From assembly GCA_905182785.1 (NCBI GenBank), contig CAJJDF010000017.1, positions 1-64,000 on the forward strand: 64,000 bases of DNA, in the 5' to 3' direction. Source of the stretch: an uncultured Flavobacteriales bacterium (GTDB lineage Bacteria; Bacteroidota; Bacteroidia; Flavobacteriales_D; CAJJDF01). The notes below the pieces were generated by a model that saw only the letters and a program-made list of their open reading frames with translations, ran no database searches and was not told the origin of the DNA. The position numbers were made by a program, and so were the translations under genes. Of this stretch, positions 24,501-32,710 are shown one piece after another (position 1 is the stretch's first letter; each line of letters starts with the position of its first letter).

Positions 24501-27500
24501 AAGTACAATTTCTAAATTGTTTTCTTCAGGCCAAATGTCTTCAGGGCTTGATGCTCCATAATCTGTCATTTTTATTGGCATCTCATATTCGTAGTAATTA
24601 TACTTGAAATCTGTTCCTAACCTTACAAAGATTGTAACGTCTTCATCTCCTACAGTATTGGTACTACTTGTATGTTGTTCCCCGTGTACATACATTTTAA
24701 TTTTTTTATAATTCAATACATCAAAATTAATACTTCTGAATGCAGCTTTAGCAATTCCGTCTTCCAATCCACAAACTTCCATTTCTAAGGATTGCTCATT
24801 TAAATTAGCTTGAACAGCAGAGTTTGGATTTATTTCTCTAATAACTCCAGGAGGAATAGCATATTTGATTGGAACTCTACTTCCATTTTCTTCAATATTT
24901 ACAGCAGAAATATTAAAGATTGTTCCCGAAGGATCACTCTGAATTATTTCTCCTTCATCCACTATATCTTGGTCATATCTTCTCCAGGTTCCTCTTAATA
25001 ATTCTAATCGAGCAAACCTTAGTATAATAGGTTTATCAAAGTTTTTCATGAAGATTCTCATAAATCGAATAGACCTAAAATCTTGTATTCCGTTTACAGT
25101 TTTGGTAGGTTGTTTTACAGGGATTCTATATTGATACCAAGTCACTGGTTTTTGAGAAGCATCATGAATTCTTTCTATTTTATCTACAATAAAGTTTTTT
25201 CCAACCTCCATTTGTCCAGGACCGATATTAATTTTGTATTGGAAGTAACTTTCGGTTTCGTTTAGGTTATTATCTCTATTTATATCTTCCACATCTGGGC
25301 TTGTGGTTTTTGAAGTAGGGTAAGAAGCTGCATTCAAAGACTGAGATTGCTCATCTGTGGCAGAGTTTCCTTCCAGTCCATTGTAGCGTTTGTAACGCTC
25401 AATAATTGTTGCATTTGCATTGTCATAATTATCATCTCTGTAAAATGTATAATCATCTGCAGAAGGATCACTCAATAACTTAGTTTTTGCTGCTGCTGTC
25501 AATCCTGATGTATTTACCCAGGCAACCCAAGTAGAGAAAAAAGCAGATTCATCCGTGTTAGAAAGTCCGTCTAGTCCAACATCTTGAAATTTTCTAGTAG
25601 CTGGATTATTATCAAATGCTGTAATAATTTGTTGTGTGGTTGGAATTCTTCCCCAAGCAGTAGTGGAAAGAGTAGAAGCATTGTAGATTCCATCTGTCGG
25701 TAATCCATTTTCATAAGATTTAGTTCCATCTCTTAATATATCTTCAGAAACATTTCCTAGATTAAAGTATAATTCACCTCCAGTTCCATTTGGCGCATCA
25801 TCATTTGTTCCTCCACCAACAGAAGAATTAAGTGGATCCATTACCCAAAACTGAATGTATTCTATGTTAGCATTTTCAAAATCATTGGTTTGGAGTTGCC
25901 TCATTATTCCTCCCCATCTAGTTTTAGGACTATTTAAATTTCCATTCACATCCAATCCAGCAGAAATAGCTGAAGGATTAGCATCAAAGTTATAAGGCCC
26001 TCTTTCAGAAGGAAAATAAGCTAAGTTAAACATAGCAATTCTATCAATTTGTCCAGCAGTAGGATCAATAGAACGATTAAATAATTCAGTTTCTTGAACC
26101 AATCTCATCATATGATTAAATTGAATTGCATCTGCATCTACATAACTAGGAACTAACCCTCTTTCTTCATAAAAAACGGAAGGATCGTAAACGTTCCAGT
26201 TAAATAAAGCTCTATTTTTCCCGTAGTCTCTATTGTCGATAAGAGAAGCTTCAGGAAATAAATCAGGTTGTCCTTGTGGAGTACTGGCTAATACCCACGT
26301 ATTAAATGAACGAATATCAATGGAAGATTGGCTCCCTTCAAAATCATCAATAAAAGATTGTCCTTCATCTCCAATAGCTTTATTATGTCCAGGTATAAGG
26401 TAAGCTGCCTCTACAGAAGCAGTAATGGTAGACTTTTCTTTTGTATTAATAAAGGGTATATTATCTACTAATTTTGTTAAAAACGGAGCCTCACTTTGGA
26501 AGTTACTGTTTATCCCTAGCATAGTATTGACAACTGGCTCATCTCCAATATTCACTTTTTGTGTCATTGGTTTTTCAGAAAGCCTCAATACGGTTGCACC
26601 AACATTGAAGTTTTTATTAAATTCATAATCAAAATGAGTTCCTAATAACGTTTTCTGAATTGAAGTAAAGAGCGAATTACTTTCTAAGGATATTTTAATT
26701 GGAGTCCCAGAATTCATTACTCCATCATTCAATATTTTTACTCTACCTATGTTGTAATTTACCGTATAATCTTGATTTTCGATAAGTTTTACACCTCCAG
26801 CAGTTACTGTTACAGAACCTTGAGGAATGTTAAACGCATTAAGAGAAATCTCAGAACTATTGGCAGACTCGTAGGTTCCTTTTATAGTAAACCTATTTAA
26901 TTCTGGCGATTGAAGTGCTAGTGTTTTTGTACTGTCATACAATTGAGGGTAGGCAATTGTGTTTACAATTGTAGGTGACAATCCTGCAGTCAGTAATTGT
27001 TGTTCCAAGTAAGAACCAAAAGGTTCTACTTTGCTAAAAATAATTCTCCCGTTCTGTGGATTTATTGTCCCTCCATTCTCAACTTTATTACCATTATACT
27101 GCAAAGGAATAAAATCAAAAATACCATCAGGATATGCTTGTTGTTGCTTATTGATAATATCAGAACCAACAAGTTGAAGGACTGTTTTTGTATCAACTCC
27201 AGTTTGTGGGACATAATTAATTTCAACTCCAGTTTTTGGATTATTGTACCAAATATCCAATTTAAAATTCTCTGCATTTATTTGATAAGCTCCAATGGAA
27301 TAAATGTTTTTCATCATCAAATCCCACACTTTATTTTTAGGAGAGTTTACCGTTCCTTTCAGTAATTTAAGAAAGAGCGCATCATTTCCTTTGATACCAT
27401 CTGTAGAAAATTCACCAACTTGGTAAGTTTTTCCTTGATAAGTATATTGGTATGAAACTCCCAATATCTCATCATTATTTAGTGGCTGATTTAACGAAAT

Positions 27501-28886
27501 ATATCCTAATATAGAATTATAGTTATATTCTGAAACAGATAAAAGTCTTGCATTTTCTAATTTTTCATAGTGCTTACTTTGAAGAAAAGGACCTGGAGAA
27601 GAACTTCTTGAAGCTAAAATAGAAGTGGAAGTGGTTAAATTTCTAGTTCCTGCAGTCGTGTTTAAGTAATTGTAAAGACCATTCACATCATTGTAAGGAA
27701 CGCTTGATGGAGGGACAGTTACGCCCGGATTCCCCTCCAAAATTTTTGCTTCACCTAAATCAGAAAAGGCAATAATATTTCTGGTATCATCCACATCATT
27801 TACCCTGTTTGTTACCCATACCTCCATTTTTGTAATTCTTACCTGCGAAGAAACATTAGGCAAGGATGACATTGCTCTATCATAGTTATCCCTGTGATAA
27901 TGATTTATAAAATAATGTTTGTTTTCTTCGTAATTATTTATCGGTAATTCATACTCCTTTTGTTGAGCTCCGTTTTTAATGTTTATTTCTTTACGTTCCC
28001 CTCTGTTTTGCGAAATTACATTTGAAATTCTTAATTTACCAAACTTTAAATCAGCACGTAAACCAAATAAACTTTGACTCCCTTGGATTAAAGAATTTTG
28101 AGAAGGAAAGGTAACGTTACCAGCTTCTATTTTTTGCAGTATTTGATCTTCGTTTCCTTCATACGCTAATTTTGTTTGATTTTCAAAATCGAAAGTTGCT
28201 TCAGTATTGTAATTAAAATTCAGTTTAAATTTATCGCAAATACTTCCTTGGACATTCAACTGAATTTGTTGATCAAAATCAAAAGTAGTTAACTGTCTTT
28301 GTTTTACTGGAATTGCTGGATTTTCAGTCCTAGTGGTATTCAGGCCAAATTTTAATTCAGCAGATCCTTGTGGCTGAATATCTATTAATTTTCCTTCACA
28401 AATATCTCCAAATTCTCTATTTTTTGCTGCTAAAGCCGGAGCAAAATCTCCAGAGTTGGTACTGTTGTCTTCTGCGATTTTCTGTTTCCAATAATCATCT
28501 TTAGCTTTTTCTTGTTCATACTTTCGGTATTCTTCAAGAGTCATGTAAAACGGATCCCTGTATTGGTTGCTGTCTCCAATAGAAGAGATGAATTCATACT
28601 TCCCAGTAGTAGAATTATACCTTATTTTTCTCTTAATGTTAAGAGGTTCTTCAAGGTTTACAATACTATTCTTAGACTTATTAGGATCGGTTGAGTTTGT
28701 AAACGGATATTTTAGCTTTACATCTGGACTATCAATCAAAACATTTATTTCAGGAATTTCACTCTCGTGACTCCAAAATATAGGTTCAGAAATAGTATTT
28801 TTTTTCTTTGAAAACCCAAAGAAAAAAACACAAGTAAATCCTAGAAAAAGGAAGGCACGGTATAATATTTTTGATTTGTTTTTCAA
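21525..28886 (-). CDS. sprA: T9SS outer-membrane translocon SprA (Sov)
   Basis: A 2453-residue protein, the size of the SprA/Sov translocon, which forms a very large outer-membrane barrel through which T9SS cargo leaves the periplasm. It begins with a signal segment (about residues 1-25, 'AFLFLGFTCVFFFGF'). Family landmarks include 'KLKFNYNTEATFDFENQTK' early on, 'SVTVTAGGVKLIENQDYTVN' repeats, the stretch 'FIDDFEGSQSSIDIRS', 'VWVNELRMSDFENSGGWAA', and a C-terminal beta-strand region ending 'NVGFAVRVNLFQ'. A Lys-rich segment near residue 1965 ('DDKDKAKKKKEKDPNK') probably lies in an exposed loop. It starts 6 nt after ruvA and shares its transcript. The call is firm. Confidence 0.96.
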   Translation of the reverse strand: MKNKSKILYRAFLFLGFTCVFFFGFSKKKNTISEPIFWSHESEIPEINVLIDSPDVKLKYPFTNSTDPNKSKNSIVNLEEPLNIKRKIRYNSTTGKYEFISSIGDSNQYRDPFYMTLEEYRKYEQEKAKDDYWKQKIAEDNSTNSGDFAPALAAKNREFGDICEGKLIDIQPQGSAELKFGLNTTRTENPAIPVKQRQLTTFDFDQQIQLNVQGSICDKFKLNFNYNTEATFDFENQTKLAYEGNEDQILQKIEAGNVTFPSQNSLIQGSQSLFGLRADLKFGKLRISNVISQNRGERKEINIKNGAQQKEYELPINNYEENKHYFINHYHRDNYDRAMSSLPNVSSQVRITKMEVWVTNRVNDVDDTRNIIAFSDLGEAKILEGNPGVTVPPSSVPYNDVNGLYNYLNTTAGTRNLTTSTSILASRSSSPGPFLQSKHYEKLENARLLSVSEYNYNSILGYISLNQPLNNDEILGVSYQYTYQGKTYQVGEFSTDGIKGNDALFLKLLKGTVNSPKNKVWDLMMKNIYSIGAYQINAENFKLDIWYNNPKTGVEINYVPQTGVDTKTVLQLVGSDIINKQQQAYPDGIFDFIPLQYNGNKVENGGTINPQNGRIIFSKVEPFGSYLEQQLLTAGLSPTIVNTIAYPQLYDSTKTLALQSPELNRFTIKGTYESANSSEISLNAFNIPQGSVTVTAGGVKLIENQDYTVNYNIGRVKILNDGVMNSGTPIKISLESNSLFTSIQKTLLGTHFDYEFNKNFNVGATVLRLSEKPMTQKVNIGDEPVVNTMLGINSNFQSEAPFLTKLVDNIPFINTKEKSTITASVEAAYLIPGHNKAIGDEGQSFIDDFEGSQSSIDIRSFNTWVLASTPQGQPDLFPEASLIDNRDYGKNRALFNWNVYDPSVFYEERGLVPSYVDADAIQFNHMMRLVQETELFNRSIDPTAGQIDRIAMFNLAYFPSERGPYNFDANPSAISAGLDVNGNLNSPKTRWGGIMRQLQTNDFENANIEYIQFWVMDPLNSSVGGGTNDDAPNGTGGELYFNLGNVSEDILRDGTKSYENGLPTDGIYNASTLSTTAWGRIPTTQQIITAFDNNPATRKFQDVGLDGLSNTDESAFFSTWVAWVNTSGLTAAAKTKLLSDPSADDYTFYRDDNYDNANATIIERYKRYNGLEGNSATDEQSQSLNAASYPTSKTTSPDVEDINRDNNLNETESYFQYKINIGPGQMEVGKNFIVDKIERIHDASQKPVTWYQYRIPVKQPTKTVNGIQDFRSIRFMRIFMKNFDKPIILRFARLELLRGTWRRYDQDIVDEGEIIQSDPSGTIFNISAVNIEENGSRVPIKYAIPPGVIREINPNSAVQANLNEQSLEMEVCGLEDGIAKAAFRSINFDVLNYKKIKMYVHGEQHTSSTNTVGDEDVTIFVRLGTDFKYNYYEYEMPIKMTDYGASSPEDIWPEENNLEIVLEELKRLKIMRNNALGSTSSSFLSIFEQASPRNAKHMIKVIGNPNLADLKTIMIGIRNPNKKKDHPWKPDIGDEKCVKIWVNELRMSDFENSGGWAAQSRVQANLADFATISLAGSISTPGFGGIEDRVSERQRETIKQVDATTSIQLGKFFGKDAGVQLPLYLGFSQGVIDPMFDPLNPDIEFEKSLEDASIEEQQERIKAARDITVRRSINFTNVRISPKKKSTKSFPWDIKNFGFTYSYNELYRRDIQTAYNTTREYNGALTYTYQTKLKPYSPFRNNKLLRSNKWFRIVRDINIKPLPEQFAFTTNIDRTYSETSARDITGNALIIPQFSKTFTWDRVYNMNWKLMQGLQLNYSANNQALIREPGDLKVDKTLYPDEFEMNRDSVLESFKNLGENNHYLQSADLTYTWPFKKIPVLDFVNLTTKYQTTYDWQRAPLSQDSLGNTIQNSRNISWTGNFDMKNLYNKVPYFKKVNQKGRKSRNSRSRFETQKGAPIDTKGDDKDKAKKKKEKDPNKITLVDGFAKVLMSLKTVSFTYSTIDGQFLPGYTPKTDVFGLGNNFSAPGLGFVFGGEQERDFFGRETNNDFATKAAQNGWLVGEASQYINAQRTTSHSKNFSSRATLEPFKGIRLELSANYIYSENMNENFIWTRDAITGLPLGYDNFNTMRSGNYSYSFNSIRTAFQKTDSNGNSKLFDDLLNYRKQASTLLHDDNPYSTAALDSNGFYDGYGNNQSQVIMSSFIAAYSGKALTKKTLNPLSAIPALNWRLTIDGLNRIPAIKKMFKNIVITHAYNSTFTVANFNTDLEAVTDIDGKDFGRDASNNIRPENQVMAVSITEQFNPLIKINMTWNNSLKTNFEYRSNRNIGLSLTNNQITELKGTEITIGAGYRFQNVKFPIKIGKKQPISDIDAQIDFSLRNNKTIIRKIDQEQNQITAGQRYIAIKASANYVLTKQFTLRFYYDRVMTNPFISTSFPTMNQNVGFAVRVNLFQ

Positions 28887-28892
28887 GCTATA

Positions 28893-29480
28893 TTAAAATG
28901 ATTTCAAACTTTTTTTAATTAATTCTTGCACATCAGTGATTTGAGGCTCAGCATGAGTAATTTGATTAATCACTTTTTCGGCCATTTTTTTGTCAAATCC
29001 TAGCACTACAAGAGCAGATAACGCTTCGTTTTTAATTGTATTGTTCATCATGGCAGAATTGTTGTCCGTATTGTTACCCGCCTTCAGAATTTTATCTTTC
29101 AAATCCAATACAATTCTTTGAGCTGTTTTTGCTCCTATCCCTTTTATACTAGTAATAGAAGTAATATTACTGGATGCAATGGAAGAGACTAACTCGCTAG
29201 AAGTCATAGAAGATAACATCATTCTTGCTGTGTTAGTACCTACGCCAGAAACTGAAATTAATTGCTTAAATAGTTCTCTTTCTTGACTTTCTGCAAAACC
29301 ATACAAAGTATGAGAATCTTCTTTTACCGATAAATAAGTGAAAATTTTACAATTTTCTTCATTGCCCAATTGAGAATAAGTTTGAAGTGAGATGTTGACA
29401 AAATAACCCACTCCACCCGCTTCTATAATAAGATACGAAGGGTTTTTTTCTACTAATTTTCCATTAAGGTGTGTAATCAT
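28893..29480 (-). CDS. ruvA: Holliday junction branch migration protein RuvA
   Basis: A 195-residue protein with the three RuvA domains: N-terminal OB fold ('MITHLNGKLVEKNPSYLIIE'), tandem helix-hairpin-helix motifs for junction DNA ('LISVSGVGTNTARMML', 'SIKGIGAKTAQRIVLDLKDK') and the C-terminal RuvB-contacting domain ('NEALSALVVLGFDKKMAEKV'). It targets the RuvB motor to Holliday junctions during repair and recombination. A -7 promoter element lies at 29504-29511. The ruvA-sprA order is, to my knowledge, common in flavobacteria. Confidence 0.97.
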   Translation of the reverse strand: MITHLNGKLVEKNPSYLIIEAGGVGYFVNISLQTYSQLGNEENCKIFTYLSVKEDSHTLYGFAESQERELFKQLISVSGVGTNTARMMLSSMTSSELVSSIASSNITSITSIKGIGAKTAQRIVLDLKDKILKAGNNTDNNSAMMNNTIKNEALSALVVLGFDKKMAEKVINQITHAEPQITDVQELIKKSLKSF

Positions 29481-29503
29481 TTATCACAGGATTTTTGAGC
29501 AAG

Positions 29504-29511
29504 CAAATATA
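29504..29511 (-). promoter_or_regulatory. -7 promoter element of ruvA-sprA (TATATTTG, minus strand)
   Basis: TATATTTG read on the minus strand, 23 nt before the ruvA ATG, the usual distance in this window. No TTG at the expected upstream distance. Confidence 0.45.
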
Positions 29512-29551
29512 ATAATTTCATGTTGAATAGGCTAAGTTATAAAAGTAAATC

Positions 29552-29587
29552 AAAAAAAAAGAGAGATGAATTATTCATCTCTCTTTT
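29552..29587 (-). terminator. Intrinsic terminator of the T9SS cargo gene
   Basis: AAAAGAGAGATGAA pairs perfectly with TTCATCTCTCTTTT around a 3-nt loop. On the minus strand a run of nine T follows, 22 nt after the cargo gene stop. Confidence 0.85.
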
Positions 29588-29608
29588 AAAACGTGTTTTA
29601 ATTTCTAA

Positions 29609-30361
29609 TTATTTAGTAATAACAATTTTTGATGTTCTGATTGATTTGTTATTAGATGTTACCGATACAAAGTATACTCCAGGTAATAAGTTTGAAGTGT
29701 TAACTCTTAGTTGAGAATTGTTTTCTGCAAGAGTATTTGAGTATACAACCTTTCCTAATAGATCAATTATTTGAATATTTTTATTTACCTCGTTAGAAGT
29801 AATGGCCACATTCACATAATTAGTTGCTGGGTTTGGAAATATTTTAATAGATGTCTCTTTTTTTAATTCTTCTATTCCTACAGCATTTGGATTTCTTATG
29901 TCAAAAGTTACATCTACCCATGCACTGTCATTAGGATTTGTTACATCATACCATACGTATTTAAAAACAGTTGTTCCTGCTTTTAACCTTGGATAAACGT
30001 GTCCAGAAAATATTACTTTTTGATTTAAGTTCATTGGAACTTGATCTGTTGTATCTAGAGGTTTTGTTCCCCATAATATATTGATTGTACAAACACCCCA
30101 GCAAATCGCATTCTCAGAGAGAGGTGAAGTTGTCGTAAGCTCATATCTTTTTACTTTGATATTTGTTGAGCTAGAAAATTTACTAGTTGCATCAATTTCT
30201 ACTGCTATATCTTGGTTGTTGTCGTTTTCCAAAGTATCTACAAGTGTAATTGCAGTACTATTTATTAGCGCAGTACCATTGTGATTTCTAAGTTCAATAT
30301 TTTGAGCCATTGAGCTAGAAAAACAAGCTATTACGGCTACAGAAAGTAATTTTTTAATCAT
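29609..30361 (-). CDS. Secreted protein with T9SS type A sorting domain
   Basis: A 250-residue exported protein. Signal peptide about 1-19 ('LLSVAVIACFSSSMAQ'). Residues 20-165 are a beta-rich region with a Cys pair ('AICWGVCTINILWG') and no domain I can name; the pattern ('KYVWYDVTNPNDSAWVDVTF') is like small immunoglobulin-fold secreted proteins. Residues 172-250 are a type A sorting domain: 'SIKIFPNPATNYVNVAI', then 'QIIDLLGKVVYSN', ending 'GVYFVSVTSNNKSIRTSKIV'. It is expected to be exported through SprA and anchored or released after tail cleavage. It lies next to ruvA-sprA but has its own terminator. Confidence 0.88.
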   Translation of the reverse strand: MIKKLLSVAVIACFSSSMAQNIELRNHNGTALINSTAITLVDTLENDNNQDIAVEIDATSKFSSSTNIKVKRYELTTTSPLSENAICWGVCTINILWGTKPLDTTDQVPMNLNQKVIFSGHVYPRLKAGTTVFKYVWYDVTNPNDSAWVDVTFDIRNPNAVGIEELKKETSIKIFPNPATNYVNVAITSNEVNKNIQIIDLLGKVVYSNTLAENNSQLRVNTSNLLPGVYFVSVTSNNKSIRTSKIVITK

Positions 30362-30463
30362 TATGTTTGGTTATAGAATAGTTAATATAATATTTGTAGT
30401 GAAACTTGGCATGGTTATTACTACATTCACACTGTGTAAATTTACAAAAAAAAAATTAACAAA

Positions 30464-30967
30464 ATGAGCAAAACAATCAAATTTTCAATCTTATTAGCCC
30501 TTACGGCTTTCGTTTTTTCTTTTACTAGAGGCAATAATAAAACTGTTCCTTCAGTGAATGTTAAAACTCTTCAAGGGAAAACAATCAATACTTCTACTTT
30601 TAAAAATGATGGAAAACCTATGGTTATCAGTTTTTGGGCAACTTGGTGTAGTCCTTGTAAAAAAGAATTGAATAATATCTCTGAGGTATATGAAGATTGG
30701 CAAGAAGAAACAGGTGTGAAACTTATTGCAATTTCAATTGATGACTCAAGAAACAAGCACAAAGTAAAGCCATATGTAGATTCTAAAGGTTGGGAGTACG
30801 AAGTTTACATTGACGCAAATCAAGATCTTAAAAGAGCAATGAATGTAAATAATGTTCCTTACACTTTCTTAATAGATGGAGAGGGAAAAATAGTTTATGA
30901 ACACAATAATTACGTTCCTGGAGATGAAGATGAATTATACAAACAAATAAAAATGTTGACGAAATAA
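30464..30967 (+). CDS. TlpA-like thioredoxin-fold oxidoreductase
   Basis: A 167-residue exported protein with a signal segment (about 1-22) and a TlpA/ResA-type redoxin domain. The active site is 'WATWCSPCKKEL' (Cys62, Cys65), with 'ISFWATW' before it and the cis-Pro loop 'NVPYTFLID'. Members reduce or rearrange disulfides in the periplasm. There is no lipobox cysteine, so it is probably soluble or held by an uncleaved signal. The gene is divergent from the T9SS cargo gene and ends with a strong terminator. Confidence 0.92.
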   Translation: MSKTIKFSILLALTAFVFSFTRGNNKTVPSVNVKTLQGKTINTSTFKNDGKPMVISFWATWCSPCKKELNNISEVYEDWQEETGVKLIAISIDDSRNKHKVKPYVDSKGWEYEVYIDANQDLKRAMNVNNVPYTFLIDGEGKIVYEHNNYVPGDEDELYKQIKMLTK

Positions 30968-30990
30968 GTTGGACTCAAAACATTTCGAAT

Positions 30991-31024
30991 AAAAAAGTGA
31001 AGTAAAAGACTTCACTTTTTTTTT
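30991..31024 (+). terminator. Intrinsic terminator after the TlpA-like gene
   Basis: AAAAAAGTGAAGT pairs with ACTTCACTTTTTT (5-nt loop) and extends into more T residues. Confidence 0.9.
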
Positions 31025-31048
31025 GTGTTTAGTTTATTACTACATTTG
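31022..31048 (+). promoter_or_regulatory. Promoter of tatA-gatA
   Basis: TACATTTG at 31041-31048 matches the -7 consensus and ends 21 nt before the tatA ATG. A TTTG at 31022-31025 is 15 bp upstream, somewhat short, and overlaps the tail of the preceding terminator. Confidence 0.5.
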
Positions 31049-31069
31049 TAATAATAAATAGAAAATATT

Positions 31070-31279
31070 ATGAACTCAGTTGTTTTATTAGGTATGATTG
31101 GTGGGCCACAAATTATTTTGATAGTTGTGGTTGTACTATTAATATTTGGAGGAAAAAAAATTCCAGAATTAATGAGAGGTTTAGGAAGTGGAATCAAAGA
31201 ATTTAAGGATGCATCAAAAGGAGACGAAAAAGACTCCAAGTCTAAGGATTCTGTTGATAATGTATTAGAAGATAAATAA
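31070..31279 (+). CDS. tatA: Sec-independent protein translocase TatA
   Basis: A 69-residue protein with the TatA layout: a short N-terminal transmembrane helix ('[16 protein letters not shown]'), the conserved hinge '[20 protein letters not shown]' and a charged Lys/Asp tail. TatA oligomers form the pore of the twin-arginine system, which moves folded proteins across the inner membrane. It starts the transcript that continues into gatA, 11 nt downstream. No tatC is in the window. Confidence 0.95.
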   Translation: MNSVVLLGMIGGPQIILIVVVVLLIFGGKKIPELMRGLGSGIKEFKDASKGDEKDSKSKDSVDNVLEDK

Positions 31280-31290
31280 AAACTCCTGTC

Positions 31291-32706
31291 TTGTTTTCAA
31301 GTTATTCTGAATTAAAAAAGAAATTGAACAGCAACAGCACAAATTGTGTTGAGGTTGTACAAAATTATATTGCAAAAATTGAAGAGAAAAAGCACCTCAA
31401 TGCCTTTCTCGAAGTTTTTGAAGAATCTGCTCTTGCTCAAGCAAAATTGGTAGATGAAAAATTAGCTAACCAAACAGCAGGTAAACTAGCTGGTTTTGTA
31501 ATTGGTATTAAAGATAATATTTGTTACGAAGGACATAAAGTTTCTTCAGCATCAAAAATTCTTGAGGGTTTTGAATCCTTATATTCCTCTACGGCAGTAG
31601 AAAGATTATTGGCAGAAGATGCTATAATTATTGGAAGATTAAATTGTGACGAATTTGCAATGGGAAGTTCCAATGAAAATTCATCCAAAGGAAACGTACT
31701 AAATCCAATACAAGAAGATAGAGTCCCAGGAGGTTCATCTGGTGGTTCAGCAGCAGCAGTTGCAGCAGGATTGTGTATTGCAACTTTAGGATCTGATACG
31801 GGAGGCTCTATCCGTCAGCCTGCTTCATTTTGTGGAGTAGTAGGATTTAAACCAACTTACGGACGAATTTCTAGATGGGGGTTGTTAGCTTACGCTTCTT
31901 CCTTTGATCAAATTGGACCTTTTACAACAAACATAGAAGATGCAGCCTTGCTTACTCAAGTAATGGCAGGTAAAGATGAGTTTGACAGCACTGTTTCTGC
32001 TCTTGAAGTAGGTAATTATGTAGAATCACTCTCGTCTGATAAAAAATTAAAAATTGGAATACCAAGACAAGTAATAGAAAGCAAAGGATTAAGCCCTGAG
32101 ATAAAAACTACAATTTTTGATTTGGTTACAAAACTAAAATTAAAAGGACATAAAGTTGAAGAGTTTGATTTTCCTTACTTGGATTATATGGTTCCTACTT
32201 ATTATGTATTGACCACAGCTGAAGCTTCTTCTAACTATTCTCGTTATGATGGTGTTCATTTTGGGTACAGAAGTCCCAATGCTCACGACATAGAATCTAC
32301 TTATGTTTTATCTAGAACCGAAGGTTTTGGAGAAGAAGTGAAACGAAGAATAATGTTGGGTACTTTTGTATTAAGCTCAGGATATTATGACGCTTATTAC
32401 ACCAAGGCAATGAAAGTAAGAAGATTGATTCAAGACAAAACAAAAGAGGTTTTAACTGAATTTGATGTGATTCTTGGGCCAACAACACCAGATACTGCTT
32501 TTAAAATTGGAGAAAATGTAAAAGATCCAATTACTATGTATTTACAAGACATCTTTACGGTTCACGCTAATTTAAGTGGAAATCCCGCTATCTCATTACC
32601 GTTAGGAAATCACTCTAATGGCATGCCGTTTGGAGTACAAGTAATGGCAAAACCGTTTGCAGAAAAGGAATTATTTGCTTTTTCTCAAGAGTTGATGGAG
32701 ATTTAG
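31291..32706 (+). CDS. gatA: Asp-tRNA(Asn)/Glu-tRNA(Gln) amidotransferase subunit A
   Basis: A 471-residue amidase-signature enzyme. The Ser-cisSer-Lys triad is visible: Lys in 'VIGIKDNICYEG' (about 73), cis-Ser in 'GGSSGGSAAAVAAG' and nucleophile Ser in 'SDTGGSIRQPASFCG' (about 172). GatA releases ammonia from glutamine for the GatB step that amidates mischarged tRNA. gatB and gatC are not in the window. The start is TTG at 31291; a later ATG would cut into the conserved N-terminal helix ('YSELKKKLNSN'). It is probably co-transcribed with tatA and converges on the M23-like gene, 4 nt away. Confidence 0.95.
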   Translation: MFSSYSELKKKLNSNSTNCVEVVQNYIAKIEEKKHLNAFLEVFEESALAQAKLVDEKLANQTAGKLAGFVIGIKDNICYEGHKVSSASKILEGFESLYSSTAVERLLAEDAIIIGRLNCDEFAMGSSNENSSKGNVLNPIQEDRVPGGSSGGSAAAVAAGLCIATLGSDTGGSIRQPASFCGVVGFKPTYGRISRWGLLAYASSFDQIGPFTTNIEDAALLTQVMAGKDEFDSTVSALEVGNYVESLSSDKKLKIGIPRQVIESKGLSPEIKTTIFDLVTKLKLKGHKVEEFDFPYLDYMVPTYYVLTTAEASSNYSRYDGVHFGYRSPNAHDIESTYVLSRTEGFGEEVKRRIMLGTFVLSSGYYDAYYTKAMKVRRLIQDKTKEVLTEFDVILGPTTPDTAFKIGENVKDPITMYLQDIFTVHANLSGNPAISLPLGNHSNGMPFGVQVMAKPFAEKELFAFSQELMEI

Positions 32707-32710
32707 GATT

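Noticed and set aside
26997..27365. Open frame of 122 codons antisense to sprA
   Set aside because: It is fully inside the conserved SprA coding region and has no promoter or recognisable domain.
30406..30421. Possible sigma-54 promoter (TTGGCATGGTTATTAC) upstream of the TlpA-like gene
   Set aside because: The -24 GG is present but the -12 GC is AC, so the match fails at an essential position.
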